From NCBI RefSeq assembly GCF_002005565.1, contig NZ_BDJC01000058.1, positions 1-39,724 on the forward strand: a DNA stretch of 39,724 nucleotides, written 5' to 3'. The position numbers were made by a program, and so were the translations under genes. This DNA comes from Streptomyces sp. JHA26. Its GTDB lineage: Bacteria; Actinomycetota; Actinomycetes; Streptomycetales; Streptomycetaceae. Below the pieces are notes generated by a model that saw only the letters and a program-made list of their open reading frames with translations, was not told the DNA's origin and did not search any database. Positions 23,315 through 31,233 of this stretch are shown here, in pieces (position 1 is the stretch's first letter; each line of letters starts with the position of its first letter).

Positions 23315-24961
23315 ATGACTGCCACCCTCGTCGCCAAGAACCTCGCCGCCGGCCACGGCGACCGCTCGCTGTTCACCGGGCTCGACCTCGTCGTCGCCCC
23401 CGGCGACGTGATCGGCCTCGTCGGGGCCAACGGCGCCGGCAAGTCCACCCTCCTGCGCATGCTGGCCGGCCTCACCGCCCCGGAGCAGGGCGAGCTGCGC
23501 CTGTCCCCGCCGAGCGCCACCGTCGGCCACCTCCCGCAGGAGCCGGAGCGCCGGCCCGGCGAGACCGTCCGCGCGTTCCTCGCCCGCCGCACCGGCGTCA
23601 CCGAGGCCCAGCGCGCCATGGACGAGGCCACCCAGGCACTGGTCGAGGGCGCCCCGGGCGCCGACGACGCCTACGCGACCTGCCTGGAGCGCTGGCTCGC
23701 CCTCGGCGGCGCCGACCTCGACGACCGCGCCGAGGAGACCGCCGACGCGCTCGGCCTGACGGTGGACCTGGACCAGCCGATGACGTCCCTGTCCGGCGGC
23801 CAGGCGGCCCGCGCCGGTCTCGCCTCCCTCCTCCTGTCCCGCTACGACGTCTTCCTGCTCGACGAGCCGACCAACGACCTCGACCTGGACGGCCTGGAGC
23901 GCCTGGAACACTTCGTGGCCGGCCTGCGCGCCGGCACCGTCGTCGTCAGCCACGACCGGGAGTTCCTCACCCGCACGGTCACCAAGGTCCTCGAACTCGA
24001 CCTCGCCCAGCGGCAGATCAACCTCTACGGCGGCGGCTACGAGGCCTACCTGGAGGAGCGCGAGGTGGCCCGCCGGCACGCCCGCGACGAGTACGAGGAG
24101 TACGCCGACAAGCGCGCCGCCCTCCAGGACCGGGCCCAGATGCAGCGCACCTGGATGGACAAGGGCGTCAGGAACGCCCGGCGCAAGGCGGGCAACGACA
24201 ACGACAAGATCGGCCGCAAGTTCCGCAGCGAGGCCAGCGAGAAGCAGGCCGCCAAGGCCCGCCAGACCCAGCGCATGATCGAACGCCTCGAGGTCGTCGA
24301 GGAGCCGCGCAAGGAGTGGGACCTGCGCATGGAGATCGCCTCGGCGCCGCGCTCCGGCGCGGTCGTCGCCACCCTGCGCGACGCCGAGGTCCGGCGCGGC
24401 GACTTCACGCTCGGCCCGGTCTCCCTCCAGATCGACTGGGCGGACCGCGTGGCGATCACCGGCGCCAACGGCGCGGGCAAGTCCACGCTGCTCGCCGCCC
24501 TGCTGGGCCGCGTCCCGCTCGACGCCGGGCACGCGGCGCTCGGCTCGGGCGTCCTGCTCGGCGAGGTCGACCAGGCCCGCGCGCTGTTCCACGGGCCCGA
24601 GCCCCTGCTCGACGCCTTCCGCACGGCGACGCCCGACACCGAGCCGGCCGACATCCGCACCCTGCTGGCCAAGTTCGGCCTGAAGGCGGACCACGTCGTG
24701 CGCCCGGCGGCGACCCTCTCGCCGGGCGAACGCACGAGGGCCGCCCTGGCCCTCCTCCAGGGCAGGGGAGTCAACCTCCTGGTCCTCGACGAGCCGACCA
24801 ACCACCTGGACCTGCCGGCCATCGAGCAACTGGAATCGGCCCTGGACGCCTACGAGGGCACGCTCCTGCTGATCACCCACGACCGCCGCATGCTGAACGC
24901 GGTCCGCGTGACCCGCCGCCTGGAGGTCGCGGACGGCAAGGTGACGGAGCTCCACGCTTAG
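23315..24961 (+). CDS. ABC-F family ATPase (second in window)
   Basis: 548-residue tandem ABC ATPase without membrane segments. Domain 1 has GANGAGKS (37-44), LSGGQ (159-163) and LLDEPTNDLD (181-190). Domain 2 has GANGAGKS (383-390), a divergent signature LSPGE and VLDEPTNHLD. The interdomain linker (about 245-335) is long and very basic-acidic, including QMQRTWMDKGVRNARRKAG and EKQAAKARQTQR, in keeping with a ribosome-contacting arm. It differs throughout from the ABC-F protein at 2434-4065 and is probably another subgroup, more like housekeeping translation factors. Start and leaderless promoter agree. Transcription would run into the palindromic repeat at 24999-25089. Confidence 0.92.
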   Translation: MTATLVAKNLAAGHGDRSLFTGLDLVVAPGDVIGLVGANGAGKSTLLRMLAGLTAPEQGELRLSPPSATVGHLPQEPERRPGETVRAFLARRTGVTEAQRAMDEATQALVEGAPGADDAYATCLERWLALGGADLDDRAEETADALGLTVDLDQPMTSLSGGQAARAGLASLLLSRYDVFLLDEPTNDLDLDGLERLEHFVAGLRAGTVVVSHDREFLTRTVTKVLELDLAQRQINLYGGGYEAYLEEREVARRHARDEYEEYADKRAALQDRAQMQRTWMDKGVRNARRKAGNDNDKIGRKFRSEASEKQAAKARQTQRMIERLEVVEEPRKEWDLRMEIASAPRSGAVVATLRDAEVRRGDFTLGPVSLQIDWADRVAITGANGAGKSTLLAALLGRVPLDAGHAALGSGVLLGEVDQARALFHGPEPLLDAFRTATPDTEPADIRTLLAKFGLKADHVVRPAATLSPGERTRAALALLQGRGVNLLVLDEPTNHLDLPAIEQLESALDAYEGTLLLITHDRRMLNAVRVTRRLEVADGKVTELHA

Positions 24962-24998
24962 CCGCGGACCGCCCTCTCCGCCGTAGCTGCGGGCAGTC

Positions 24999-25089
24999 GT
25001 GCCTCCCCCAGTGCCTGAACGCCCTGGGAGGTACCCCCAGGGCGATGGGGGTCCCCCCGCTCGAGCGAAGCCGAGAGCGGGGGAGGCAC
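24999..25089. repeat. Nested palindromic intergenic element (streptomycete repeat family), likely bidirectional terminator
   Basis: Outer arms GTGCCTCCCCC (24999-25009) and GGGGGAGGCAC (25079-25089) enclose two inner hairpins: CGCCCTGGG/CCCAGGGCG (25020-25028 / 25036-25044) and CCCCCGCTC/GAGCGGGGG (25054-25062 / 25075-25083), the latter with loop GAGCGAAGCCGA. I recognise the TCGAGCGAAGCCGAGAGC core from many streptomycete intergenic regions, which is memory and not a search. It lies between convergent ABC-F and tex genes. Confidence 0.75.
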
Positions 25090-25141
25090 CCGGCAAGCGC
25101 CGGACCGCGCACCCACCCCCGCCCGCACCGGCGCCGGACGC

Positions 25142-27508
25142 CTACGCCAGCCCGGCCCGCCGCAGCGCGTCCGCCATCGCCCCGTTGGCCGGAGCGGGCG
25201 CCGCCGAGCCCCGCCCCTTCCCCCCGGCGCCCTGCTGCCGCTGCTTCGGGGGCCGGCCTCCCTGCCGCGCCCCCCGCTGCTGACCGCGAGGCTGCTCCCC
25301 CTGCGGAGCGGCCTCGTCGTCCAGCCGCAACGTCAACGAGATCCGCTTGCGCGGGATGTCGACGTCCAGCACCTTCACCTTCACGATGTCCCCGGGCTTG
25401 ACCACGTCCCGGGGGTCCTTCACGAAGGTCTTCGACATCGCCGACACGTGCACCAGCCCGTCCTGGTGCACACCGACGTCCACGAACGCCCCGAACGCGG
25501 CCACGTTCGTGACGACCCCCTCCAGGACCATCCCGGACGCCAGGTCGGAGATCTTCTCCACGCCCTCCTTGAAGGTGGCCGTCCTGAAGGCCGGCCGCGG
25601 GTCGCGCCCCGGCTTCTCCAGCTCCCGCAGGATGTCGGAGACCGTCGGCAGACCGAACTTCTCGTCCACGAACTCCGCCGGCCTCAGCGACCGCAGGACA
25701 CCCGTGTTGCCGATCAGCCCGGCCACGTCCTGCCCGGCGGTCTTCACCATCCGCCGCACCACGGGATACGCCTCGGGGTGCACGCTGGACGCGTCCAGCG
25801 GGTCGTCGCCGCCCCGGATCCGCAGGAAGCCCGCGCACTGCTCGTACGCCTTCGGACCCAGCCGCGACACCTTCTTCAGCTCGGTCCGCGACCGGAACGG
25901 CCCGTTCGCGTCCCGGTGCGCCACGATGTTCTCGGCGAGCCCGGAGGTGATGCCGGAGACGCGGGCCAGCAGCGGCGCGGAGGCCGTGTTGACGTCCACG
26001 CCCACGCCGTTCACGCAGTCCTCGACCACCGCGTCCAGCGAGCGCGACAGCTTCACCTCGGACAGGTCGTGCTGGTACTGGCCGACGCCGATCGACTTCG
26101 GGTCGATCTTCACCAGCTCGGCCAGCGGGTCCTGGAGCCGCCGCGCGATCGACACGGCGCCGCGCAGCGACACGTCCATGTCGGGCAGTTCCTGCGAGGC
26201 GAAGGCGGACGCCGAGTACACCGAGGCGCCGGCCTCGGACACCATCACCTTGGTGAGCTTCAGGTCAGGGTGCCTGGCGATGAGTTCACCGGCGAGCTTG
26301 TCGGTCTCCCGGGACGCCGTGCCGTTGCCGATCGCGATCAGCTCGACCGCGTGCTCCTTCGCCAGCCGCGCCAGCTTGGCGATCGCCTCGTCCCACCGGT
26401 TGGCCGGGACGTGCGGGTGGATCACGTCGGTGGCCACGACCTTGCCGGTCGCGTCGACCACGGCGACCTTCACACCCGTGCGGAAGCCCGGGTCGAGGCC
26501 GAGCGTGGCACGCGTGCCGGCCGGGGCGGCCAGCAGCAGGTCGCGCAGGTTGGCGGCGAAGACGTTCACCGCCTCGTCCTCGGCGGCCGTGCGCAGCCGC
26601 AGCCGCAGGTCGATGCCGAGGTGGACCAGGATGCGGGTGCGCCAGGCCCAGCGGACCGTGTCCGCGAGCCACTTGTCGCCGGGCCGGCCGCGGTCGGCGA
26701 TCCCGAACCTGTCGGCGACGATCCCCTCGTACGACGACGGCCCGTCGGTGGGCTCCTCGGGCTCCAGGACGAGGTCGAGGACGTCCTCCTTCTCGCCGCG
26801 CAGCATCGCCAGGATCCGGTGCGAGGGCAGCTCGGTGAACGGCTCGGCGAAGTCGAAGTAGTCGGCGAACTTGGCGCCGGCCTCCTCCTTGCCCGCCTTC
26901 ACCCGGGCGGCGAGCCGCCCGTGCGCCCACATCCGCTCGCGCAGCTCGCCGATCAGGTCGGCGTCCTCCGAGAACTTCTCGGTGAGGATCGCCCGGGCAC
27001 CGTCCAGGGCGGCCTGGGGATCGGCCACGCCCTTGTCGGCGTCGACGAACGCGGCGGCCGCGGCGAGCGGGTCCACCGACGGGTCGCCGAGCAGCCCCTC
27101 GGCCAGTGGCTCCAGACCGGCCTCCCGCGCGATCTGCGCCTTCGTGCGCCGCTTGGGCTTGAACGGCAGGTAGATGTCCTCCAGGCGGGCCTTGGTCTCC
27201 GCCTCACGGATCCGGGCCTCGAGTTCCTCGGTGAGCTTGCCCTGCTCGCGCACCGAGTCGAGGATCGCCGTGCGCCGCTCCTCCAGCTCCCGCAGATAGC
27301 GCAGCCGTTCCTCGAGCGTGCGCAGCTGCGCGTCGTCGAGCATCTCGGTCGCTTCCTTGCGGTAGCGGGCGATGAAGGGCACCGTCGAGCCGCCGTCGAG
27401 CAGCTCCACCGCGGCCTTCACCTGCCGCTCCCGTACGCCGAGTTCGTCGGCGATCCTGCTTTCGATGGACCTCACGTCGATGGACGCGCTGGACCCGGGT
27501 GTCGTCAC
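25142..27508 (-). CDS. tex: Tex-type RNA-binding protein (transcription accessory protein)
   Basis: 788-residue Tex protein. Domains in order are an N-terminal helix-turn-helix region (ELGVRERQVKAAVELL...FIARYRKEATEML), the YqgF/RNase H-like domain with GLDPGFRTGVKVAVVD, helix-hairpin-helix repeats (ITSGLAENIVAHRD and LKKVSRLGPKAYEQCAGFLRI) and a C-terminal S1 domain with MVLEGVVTNVAAFGAFVDVG. Tex binds nucleic acid and associates with transcription elongation and RNA turnover. The extreme C terminus is a Gly/Arg/Gln-rich tail, common in actinobacteria. I favour GTG 27506-27508 (TTPGSSASID follows) with GGGA just upstream; the frame begins seven codons earlier at a GTG lacking any ribosome binding site. 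Convergent with the ABC-F gene. Confidence 0.94.
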   Translation of the reverse strand: MTTPGSSASIDVRSIESRIADELGVRERQVKAAVELLDGGSTVPFIARYRKEATEMLDDAQLRTLEERLRYLRELEERRTAILDSVREQGKLTEELEARIREAETKARLEDIYLPFKPKRRTKAQIAREAGLEPLAEGLLGDPSVDPLAAAAAFVDADKGVADPQAALDGARAILTEKFSEDADLIGELRERMWAHGRLAARVKAGKEEAGAKFADYFDFAEPFTELPSHRILAMLRGEKEDVLDLVLEPEEPTDGPSSYEGIVADRFGIADRGRPGDKWLADTVRWAWRTRILVHLGIDLRLRLRTAAEDEAVNVFAANLRDLLLAAPAGTRATLGLDPGFRTGVKVAVVDATGKVVATDVIHPHVPANRWDEAIAKLARLAKEHAVELIAIGNGTASRETDKLAGELIARHPDLKLTKVMVSEAGASVYSASAFASQELPDMDVSLRGAVSIARRLQDPLAELVKIDPKSIGVGQYQHDLSEVKLSRSLDAVVEDCVNGVGVDVNTASAPLLARVSGITSGLAENIVAHRDANGPFRSRTELKKVSRLGPKAYEQCAGFLRIRGGDDPLDASSVHPEAYPVVRRMVKTAGQDVAGLIGNTGVLRSLRPAEFVDEKFGLPTVSDILRELEKPGRDPRPAFRTATFKEGVEKISDLASGMVLEGVVTNVAAFGAFVDVGVHQDGLVHVSAMSKTFVKDPRDVVKPGDIVKVKVLDVDIPRKRISLTLRLDDEAAPQGEQPRGQQRGARQGGRPPKQRQQGAGGKGRGSAAPAPANGAMADALRRAGLA

Positions 27509-27607
27509 GATCCCGTACCGCCTTCTCACAGAGGTTGCGCGGCAATTGTGGCAGGTGACACCGACAATCGGGGATCAGGGCGCCACCCGGGCCCGTCGCG
27601 GCCGGAC

Positions 27608-27626
27608 GACGCGGGGACGCCGCGTC
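27608..27626 (-). terminator. Hairpin at the end of the LPFR small gene
   Basis: GACGCGG (27608-27614) and CCGCGTC (27620-27626) form a 7-bp stem with a GGACG loop, overlapping the stop codon of the small gene on the minus strand. Confidence 0.4.
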
Positions 27627-27750
27627 AGGCCCTGCGGGCCGAGGACGAGGCCCCGCCGAAGAGCCGGGCCAGGGCCCGGAAGGGAAGCGTGACGACGGTG
27701 GCGACGGCGCCGCCGATCTGGCGCAGGACGTCTGCGATGGCACGGAACAC
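27625..27750 (-). CDS. LPFR-motif small protein, 41 residues
   Basis: 41-residue peptide from GTG 27748-27750, with a strong ribosome binding site AAAGGGG 6 nt upstream. It has a hydrophobic, amphipathic centre (FRAIADVLRQIGGAVATVV) followed by the LPFRALARLFGG motif and a Ser/Ala/Arg tail. I recognise it as the widespread streptomycete LPFR-motif small protein, whose function is not known. The helix and basic C terminus would suit membrane association. The frame is open upstream, but only this start has a ribosome binding site. It lies between tex and the SCO6745-type gene on the same strand. Confidence 0.75.
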   Translation of the reverse strand: MFRAIADVLRQIGGAVATVVTLPFRALARLFGGASSSARRA

Positions 27751-27840
27751 GAAAAGCCCCTTTCTCCTCCCGGCCCCTCCGGCCGGGAGAAGTACGGGTA
27801 CCTCCGCATCGGCCCCGCATGCCCCGTGCGCGCGCACGAC

Positions 27841-28710
27841 TCAGCGCTTGCCGAACAGATCCGCCGGGAAGGCGCGGGCTTCGAGCGCCCTGCGCGCGAA
27901 GCCCGCCCCGAGCTCCGTCAGACGCGCCACGCCCTCCGCGCCCAGGTGCGCGTACGGGGCCTCGCCCATCCGGTCCGTCTCCCGCTCGATCCCGTCGCGC
28001 AGGGCGACGCCCCGCTCGGTCAGCTCACCGGCGTCGTCGAGCAGTCCGCGCTCCCGCAGCCGGTCCGACGCCGCGTCCCACTCCTCCCGGCTCCAGCCCC
28101 GGGTGGCGAACACCCACTTCGGCGCCATTCCCTTGCCGGTCGCGGTGTGCGTCACCAGGGCCTCCAGGCCGTCGAGGCCCGCGGCCAGCAGCGCGGCGAG
28201 GTGCCCGTCGCCCCGGTGCTCGCGCAGCAGCGTCGCCGCGTGCCACAGCGCCAGGTGCGGCTCGCCGGGCACGGGCAGGTCGGCGTGGGCCGAGTACAGC
28301 GGACGGGCGCTGCGCGAGCAGCCCTCGGCGGCCCGCAGCGCCAGTTCGGCCGCCTCCGCCATCTCCGCGGACGCCACGGCCTCCTCGCCCAGCAGGCGAC
28401 GCAGCGTCGCGTCGACGGCGCGCGTGCGGGCGGCCAGGACCTGGGCGGGCGTGACGGTCTCCCACACGGCGGGCACGTGCCGCGCCACCAGGTCGTGCTT
28501 GTAGTTGTAGAACGCCGCCGTCACGGCGCCGGCCCCGACCGGGCCGAGGGCGGCGGCACGCACCGCGAAGTTGACGGCCCGGGGGTCGGTGACCCCGAGG
28601 GCCGCCAGCTCCCGGCCCAGGTCGGGCGAGAAGTAGTGCGTCGAGTGCAGCGAGTTCAGCGCGTTGTGGCAGCGGCGGCCGGCACGGGCGTCGAGAGCGG
28701 CGGTTGTCAT
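27841..28710 (-). CDS. SCO6745-type protein (HTH-like, function unknown)
   Basis: 289-residue, mostly helical protein that I recognise as the actinobacterial SCO6745 family. The N terminus RAGRRCHNALNSLHSTHYFS is characteristic. The C-terminal third resembles a winged-helix effector region (WSREEWDAASDRLRERGLLD then GELTERGVALRDGIE), as in MarR-like folds, so a regulatory role is possible but unproven. No DNA-binding evidence exists in the sequence alone. ATG 28708-28710 is chosen because the TGGAGA / TAACGT promoter ends 7 nt before it. An in-frame GTG three codons upstream lies in the -10 region. It shares direction with the LPFR gene and tex, about 90 bp separate them. Confidence 0.8.
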   Translation of the reverse strand: MTTAALDARAGRRCHNALNSLHSTHYFSPDLGRELAALGVTDPRAVNFAVRAAALGPVGAGAVTAAFYNYKHDLVARHVPAVWETVTPAQVLAARTRAVDATLRRLLGEEAVASAEMAEAAELALRAAEGCSRSARPLYSAHADLPVPGEPHLALWHAATLLREHRGDGHLAALLAAGLDGLEALVTHTATGKGMAPKWVFATRGWSREEWDAASDRLRERGLLDDAGELTERGVALRDGIERETDRMGEAPYAHLGAEGVARLTELGAGFARRALEARAFPADLFGKR

Positions 28711-28717
28711 GCCCGGC

Positions 28718-28746
28718 ACGTTACCAACCGCTCAGTACGTTCTCCA
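28718..28746 (-). promoter_or_regulatory. Leaderless promoter of the SCO6745-type gene
   Basis: Minus-strand TGGAGA (28741-28746), a 17-bp spacer and TAACGT (28718-28723) end 7 nt before the ATG. No Shine-Dalgarno is present. Confidence 0.45.
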
Positions 28747-28836
28747 GGGGAGTGGGGGACCACGGCGGGAAAGGTGGGGGAATCGTCATCGCGGTCACCG
28801 CAGGGCGGCCGGGGAACCGGCGGCGGCCGGATCGCC

Positions 28837-28962
28837 GGCGACGAGCACGCCCGGGCGGTCCGGCTGCTCACGGAGGACGACCCGCAGCCGCCCTACGACA
28901 CCGGGTCCCCGCGGAAGACACCCGCGCGTCTCGCCGAGGGGTTCCGCACCCGGGGCCGGTTC
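28837..28962 (+). pseudogene. C-terminal remnant of a DJ-1/PfpI (ThiJ) family gene
   Basis: In one frame this stretch encodes DEHARAVRLLTEDDPQPPYD then TGSPRKTPARLAEGFR. The run DPQPPYDTGSP is the recognisable C-terminal motif of a DJ-1/PfpI subgroup (usually DPxPPFDxGSP followed by Lys/Ala). The rest of the roughly 190-residue domain, including the nucleophilic-elbow Cys, is not present upstream in any frame I can see. There is no start codon with a ribosome binding site, and the frame runs past into the antisense of the enoyl-CoA hydratase gene. I read it as a decayed gene end left between two functional genes. Confidence 0.5.
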
Positions 28963-29716
28963 ACCCCGACGCGGGCACGCTCCAGCCGAAGCGCGGCCGC
29001 CTGCGCTCCAGGAACGCGGCGACGCCCTCCGCGGTGTCGCCGCTGCCGCGCGCCTGCGCGGCCCAGTGCTCGTCCCGGTCGGTGCGCCCGTTCGCGAACT
29101 CCTTCGCCGCCGCCTGCGTCAGCTGTGAACGGGAGACCAGGACGCGGGTGAACTCGGCGACCCGCTCGTCGAGTTCTTCCCCCGGCAGCACCTCGTCGAC
29201 CAAGCCCGTGCGCAGCGCCCGCCCGGCGTCGATCAACTCACCCGAGAACAGCAGGTACTTCGCGGTGGCCGGGCCCACCAGCGACACCAGCCGCCGGGTC
29301 GCCGACGCCGGATACACCACGCCGAGCTTGGCGGGGGTCACCCCGAACAGGGCACCCTCCTCGGCGAACCGAAGATCGCAGGCCGCCGCCAACTGGGCCC
29401 CGCCGCCCACGCAGTGACCGCGGACCACCGCCAGCGTCGGCTTGGGGAAGGCCGCGAGGGCCTCCTCGGCGCGCACGGCGAGCAGTTGCGCCTCCTGCGC
29501 GGAGTCTCGCAGGGTCGAGATGTCGGCCCCGGCGCAGAACGTCGCGCCCTCACCGGTGAGCACCAGCGCCCGCACCGCGGGATCGCCCGCCAGGGTGCCG
29601 AGCAGCTCCGGCAGCGCCCGCCACATCGCGGTCGTCATGGCGTTGCGCTTGGCCGGGTGGTGGACGACGACGGTGGCGACCGAGTCGGAGACCCGGTGCA
29701 GCAGCTGCGGCTCCAT
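28961..29716 (-). CDS. Enoyl-CoA hydratase/isomerase family protein
   Basis: 251-residue crotonase-fold enzyme. The oxyanion-hole segments are FCAGADISTLRD and VRGHCVGGGAQLAAACDLRF. The two hydratase glutamates are not both conserved: the first position reads Gln in GGGAQLAAACD and the second region reads VTPAKLGVVYPASATRRL without Glu. It is therefore probably not a classical hydratase; isomerase, decarboxylase-like or other crotonase chemistry is possible. ATG 29714-29716 has no ribosome binding site but a TAACAT -10 box ends 7 nt upstream, suggesting a leaderless mRNA. A single-gene unit, divergent from the ATPase gene. Confidence 0.88.
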   Translation of the reverse strand: MEPQLLHRVSDSVATVVVHHPAKRNAMTTAMWRALPELLGTLAGDPAVRALVLTGEGATFCAGADISTLRDSAQEAQLLAVRAEEALAAFPKPTLAVVRGHCVGGGAQLAAACDLRFAEEGALFGVTPAKLGVVYPASATRRLVSLVGPATAKYLLFSGELIDAGRALRTGLVDEVLPGEELDERVAEFTRVLVSRSQLTQAAAKEFANGRTDRDEHWAAQARGSGDTAEGVAAFLERRRPRFGWSVPASG

Positions 29717-29723
29717 GGGCGGG

Positions 29724-29729
29724 ATGTTA
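29724..29729 (-). promoter_or_regulatory. -10 box of the crotonase-family gene (leaderless)
   Basis: TAACAT on the minus strand ends 7 nt before the ATG. The -35 region is weak. Confidence 0.4.
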
Positions 29730-29885
29730 TCCGCCCGTACGAAGAGTTCGCGGAGAGGGGACGAGCGGAACAGGAACGGTCCCACAACCGACCGGGTCAT
29801 ACGCCGGCGATCAGAACCGTTCGATACCCGCCGACTTGTGTTCAGTCCTCCGGCGCGGAAGGACGCGTTACCAACACTCTGGGGT

Positions 29886-30374
29886 GTGGTGACAATCGAG
29901 CCCGAGGGCGGCGACCGGACGATGGACGAGACCGGGCCCGCACGGCCGCTGCCGTACGAAGGCGTGTGGCGGTTCACCGCGCCCGCCGTCGACGCCTCCG
30001 TCCCGCAGGCCCGGCACGCGGTCCGGGACCTGCTGGTGCGCCAGGGCGTGCCGGTTTCCGACGACGTGGCCCAGGGCCTGCTGCTGATCGTCTCGGAGCT
30101 GGTCACGAACGCCGTCCGGCACGCGGCGGTGCTGTCGCCGACACTCGCCGTGGAGGTCGCCGTCGGACCCGAGTGGGTCCGGGTGTCCGTGGAGGATGAC
30201 CACCCCTACCGCCCGACCGCCCTGGAGACCGACCACGGGCGGACGGGCGGACGCGGGCTGCTCCTGGTCCGGGAGATCACCCGGGAGGCGGGCGGGGCCT
30301 GCGACGTGGCCCACACGGCGAACGGCGGCAAGGTGATCTGGGCCGCCCTGCCGCTCGAGCACGCCCCGCGGTAG
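29886..30374 (+). CDS. RsbW-like anti-sigma / HATPase_c ATP-binding protein
   Basis: 162-residue single-domain GHKL ATPase of the type abundant in streptomycetes, where members act as serine-kinase anti-sigma factors or partners of STAS anti-anti-sigma factors. The N-box is LLLIVSELVTNAVRHA and the G2 box is GRTGGRGLLLVREI. The G1 box, normally DxGxG/DxxP-like, reads VSVEDDHPYRPT and lacks the usual Gly. The start is uncertain: GTG 29886 or 29889 follow a GGGG stretch, while ATG 29922 lacks a ribosome binding site. No sigma factor or STAS gene is adjacent, so it is an orphan. Convergent with idi, 9 bp apart. Confidence 0.82.
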   Translation: MVTIEPEGGDRTMDETGPARPLPYEGVWRFTAPAVDASVPQARHAVRDLLVRQGVPVSDDVAQGLLLIVSELVTNAVRHAAVLSPTLAVEVAVGPEWVRVSVEDDHPYRPTALETDHGRTGGRGLLLVREITREAGGACDVAHTANGGKVIWAALPLEHAPR

Positions 30375-30383
30375 CGGGCCCGT

Positions 30384-30977
30384 TCACCAGCCGGCGGACG
30401 GCCCCGTCAGCTCGCGGACGGCGGGCCGGGCCGCGTCCAGCACCGTCATGAACCACGCCGAGAAGGTGTCCTTCGCGTGCCGTTCGGCCAGCTCGCCCGG
30501 GGTCACGAAGACCGTCTCGGCCACCTCCTCCGGATCGGGCCGCGGCGGCGCCTGCACCAGGCCGACGAACAGGTGGTTGTACTCCTGCTCCACCAGGCCC
30601 GAGGCCGGGTCCGGGTGGTTGTAGCGCACCGTGCCCGCCTCGGCCAGCAGCGTCGGGGAGACGCCCAGCTCCTCGAAGGTGCGCCGGGCGGCCGCCGCGA
30701 ACGGCGCCTCGCCGGGGTAGGGGTGGCCGCAGCAGGTGTTGGACCACACACCGGGGGAGTGGTACTTGCCGAGCGCCCGCTGCTGGAGCAGCAGCCGGCC
30801 GCGCTCGTCGAAGAGGAACACGGAGAAGGCGCGGTGCAGCTGCCCCGGCGGCTGATGCGCGGCGAGCTTCTCCGCGGTACCGACCGTCACGCCGTTCTCG
30901 TCGACCAGTTCCAGCAAAATCGCGTCTGCGGTGCCGTTCGACGAACTGTGCGTCGCGGTGGCAGGAGTGATCGGCAT
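30384..30977 (-). CDS. idi: Isopentenyl-diphosphate delta-isomerase, type I
   Basis: 197-residue Nudix-fold enzyme interconverting isopentenyl and dimethylallyl diphosphate, needed to start isoprenoid synthesis. All expected ligands are visible: His41 and His48 (AAHQPPGQLHRAFSV), Cys83 and His85 in SNTCCGHPYPGE, and Glu130/Glu132 in VEQEYNHLFVG. Type I is metal-dependent and flavin-free. ATG 30975-30977 is preferred because GAAGG lies 6 nt upstream; an ATG two codons earlier abuts that site. It follows the CDF gene on the same strand after 256 bp of non-coding sequence. In streptomycetes an isomerase is dispensable for the MEP pathway but balances the two products. Confidence 0.95.
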   Translation of the reverse strand: MPITPATATHSSSNGTADAILLELVDENGVTVGTAEKLAAHQPPGQLHRAFSVFLFDERGRLLLQQRALGKYHSPGVWSNTCCGHPYPGEAPFAAAARRTFEELGVSPTLLAEAGTVRYNHPDPASGLVEQEYNHLFVGLVQAPPRPDPEEVAETVFVTPGELAERHAKDTFSAWFMTVLDAARPAVRELTGPSAGW

Positions 30978-31233
30978 ACCCATCCTTCACATCGGTCCTC
31001 GCGCCCCAAGTGTGCCCCACGAATCAGGCACGCTCGGCACTTCCGGCACACCCGCATGTCCCGCGCGACGACGCGGAACGGCGGTCTGCACCGGTCGGTG
31101 CCGAGGAGGGGCCCACGGTCCGGAAGCGTGCCCGGTGTCGCCCACGGGGAACCGTCCGGGGCCCGACCCGTGCGCGACGGGGAGGGAACGGAGGGACCGC
31201 GGGGAGCGGGAGGAGAGCCGGAGCGCCCGCGCC

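Noticed and set aside
22211..25096. 961-codon minus-strand frame
   Set aside because: Antisense of two well-supported plus-strand genes, including ABC-F motifs; no coherent domain.
27530..27560. Third MerR-type operator near tex (GTGACACC)
   Set aside because: Only one half-site is present; no second arm at the 5-bp spacing.
25448..28504. 1018-codon plus-strand frame
   Set aside because: Antisense of tex and the SCO6745-type gene; long open frames are expected opposite high-GC genes.
30363..30380. Terminator between the ATPase gene and idi
   Set aside because: Only a 5-bp stem (CCCGC/GCGGG) overlapping the stop codon; too weak to call.
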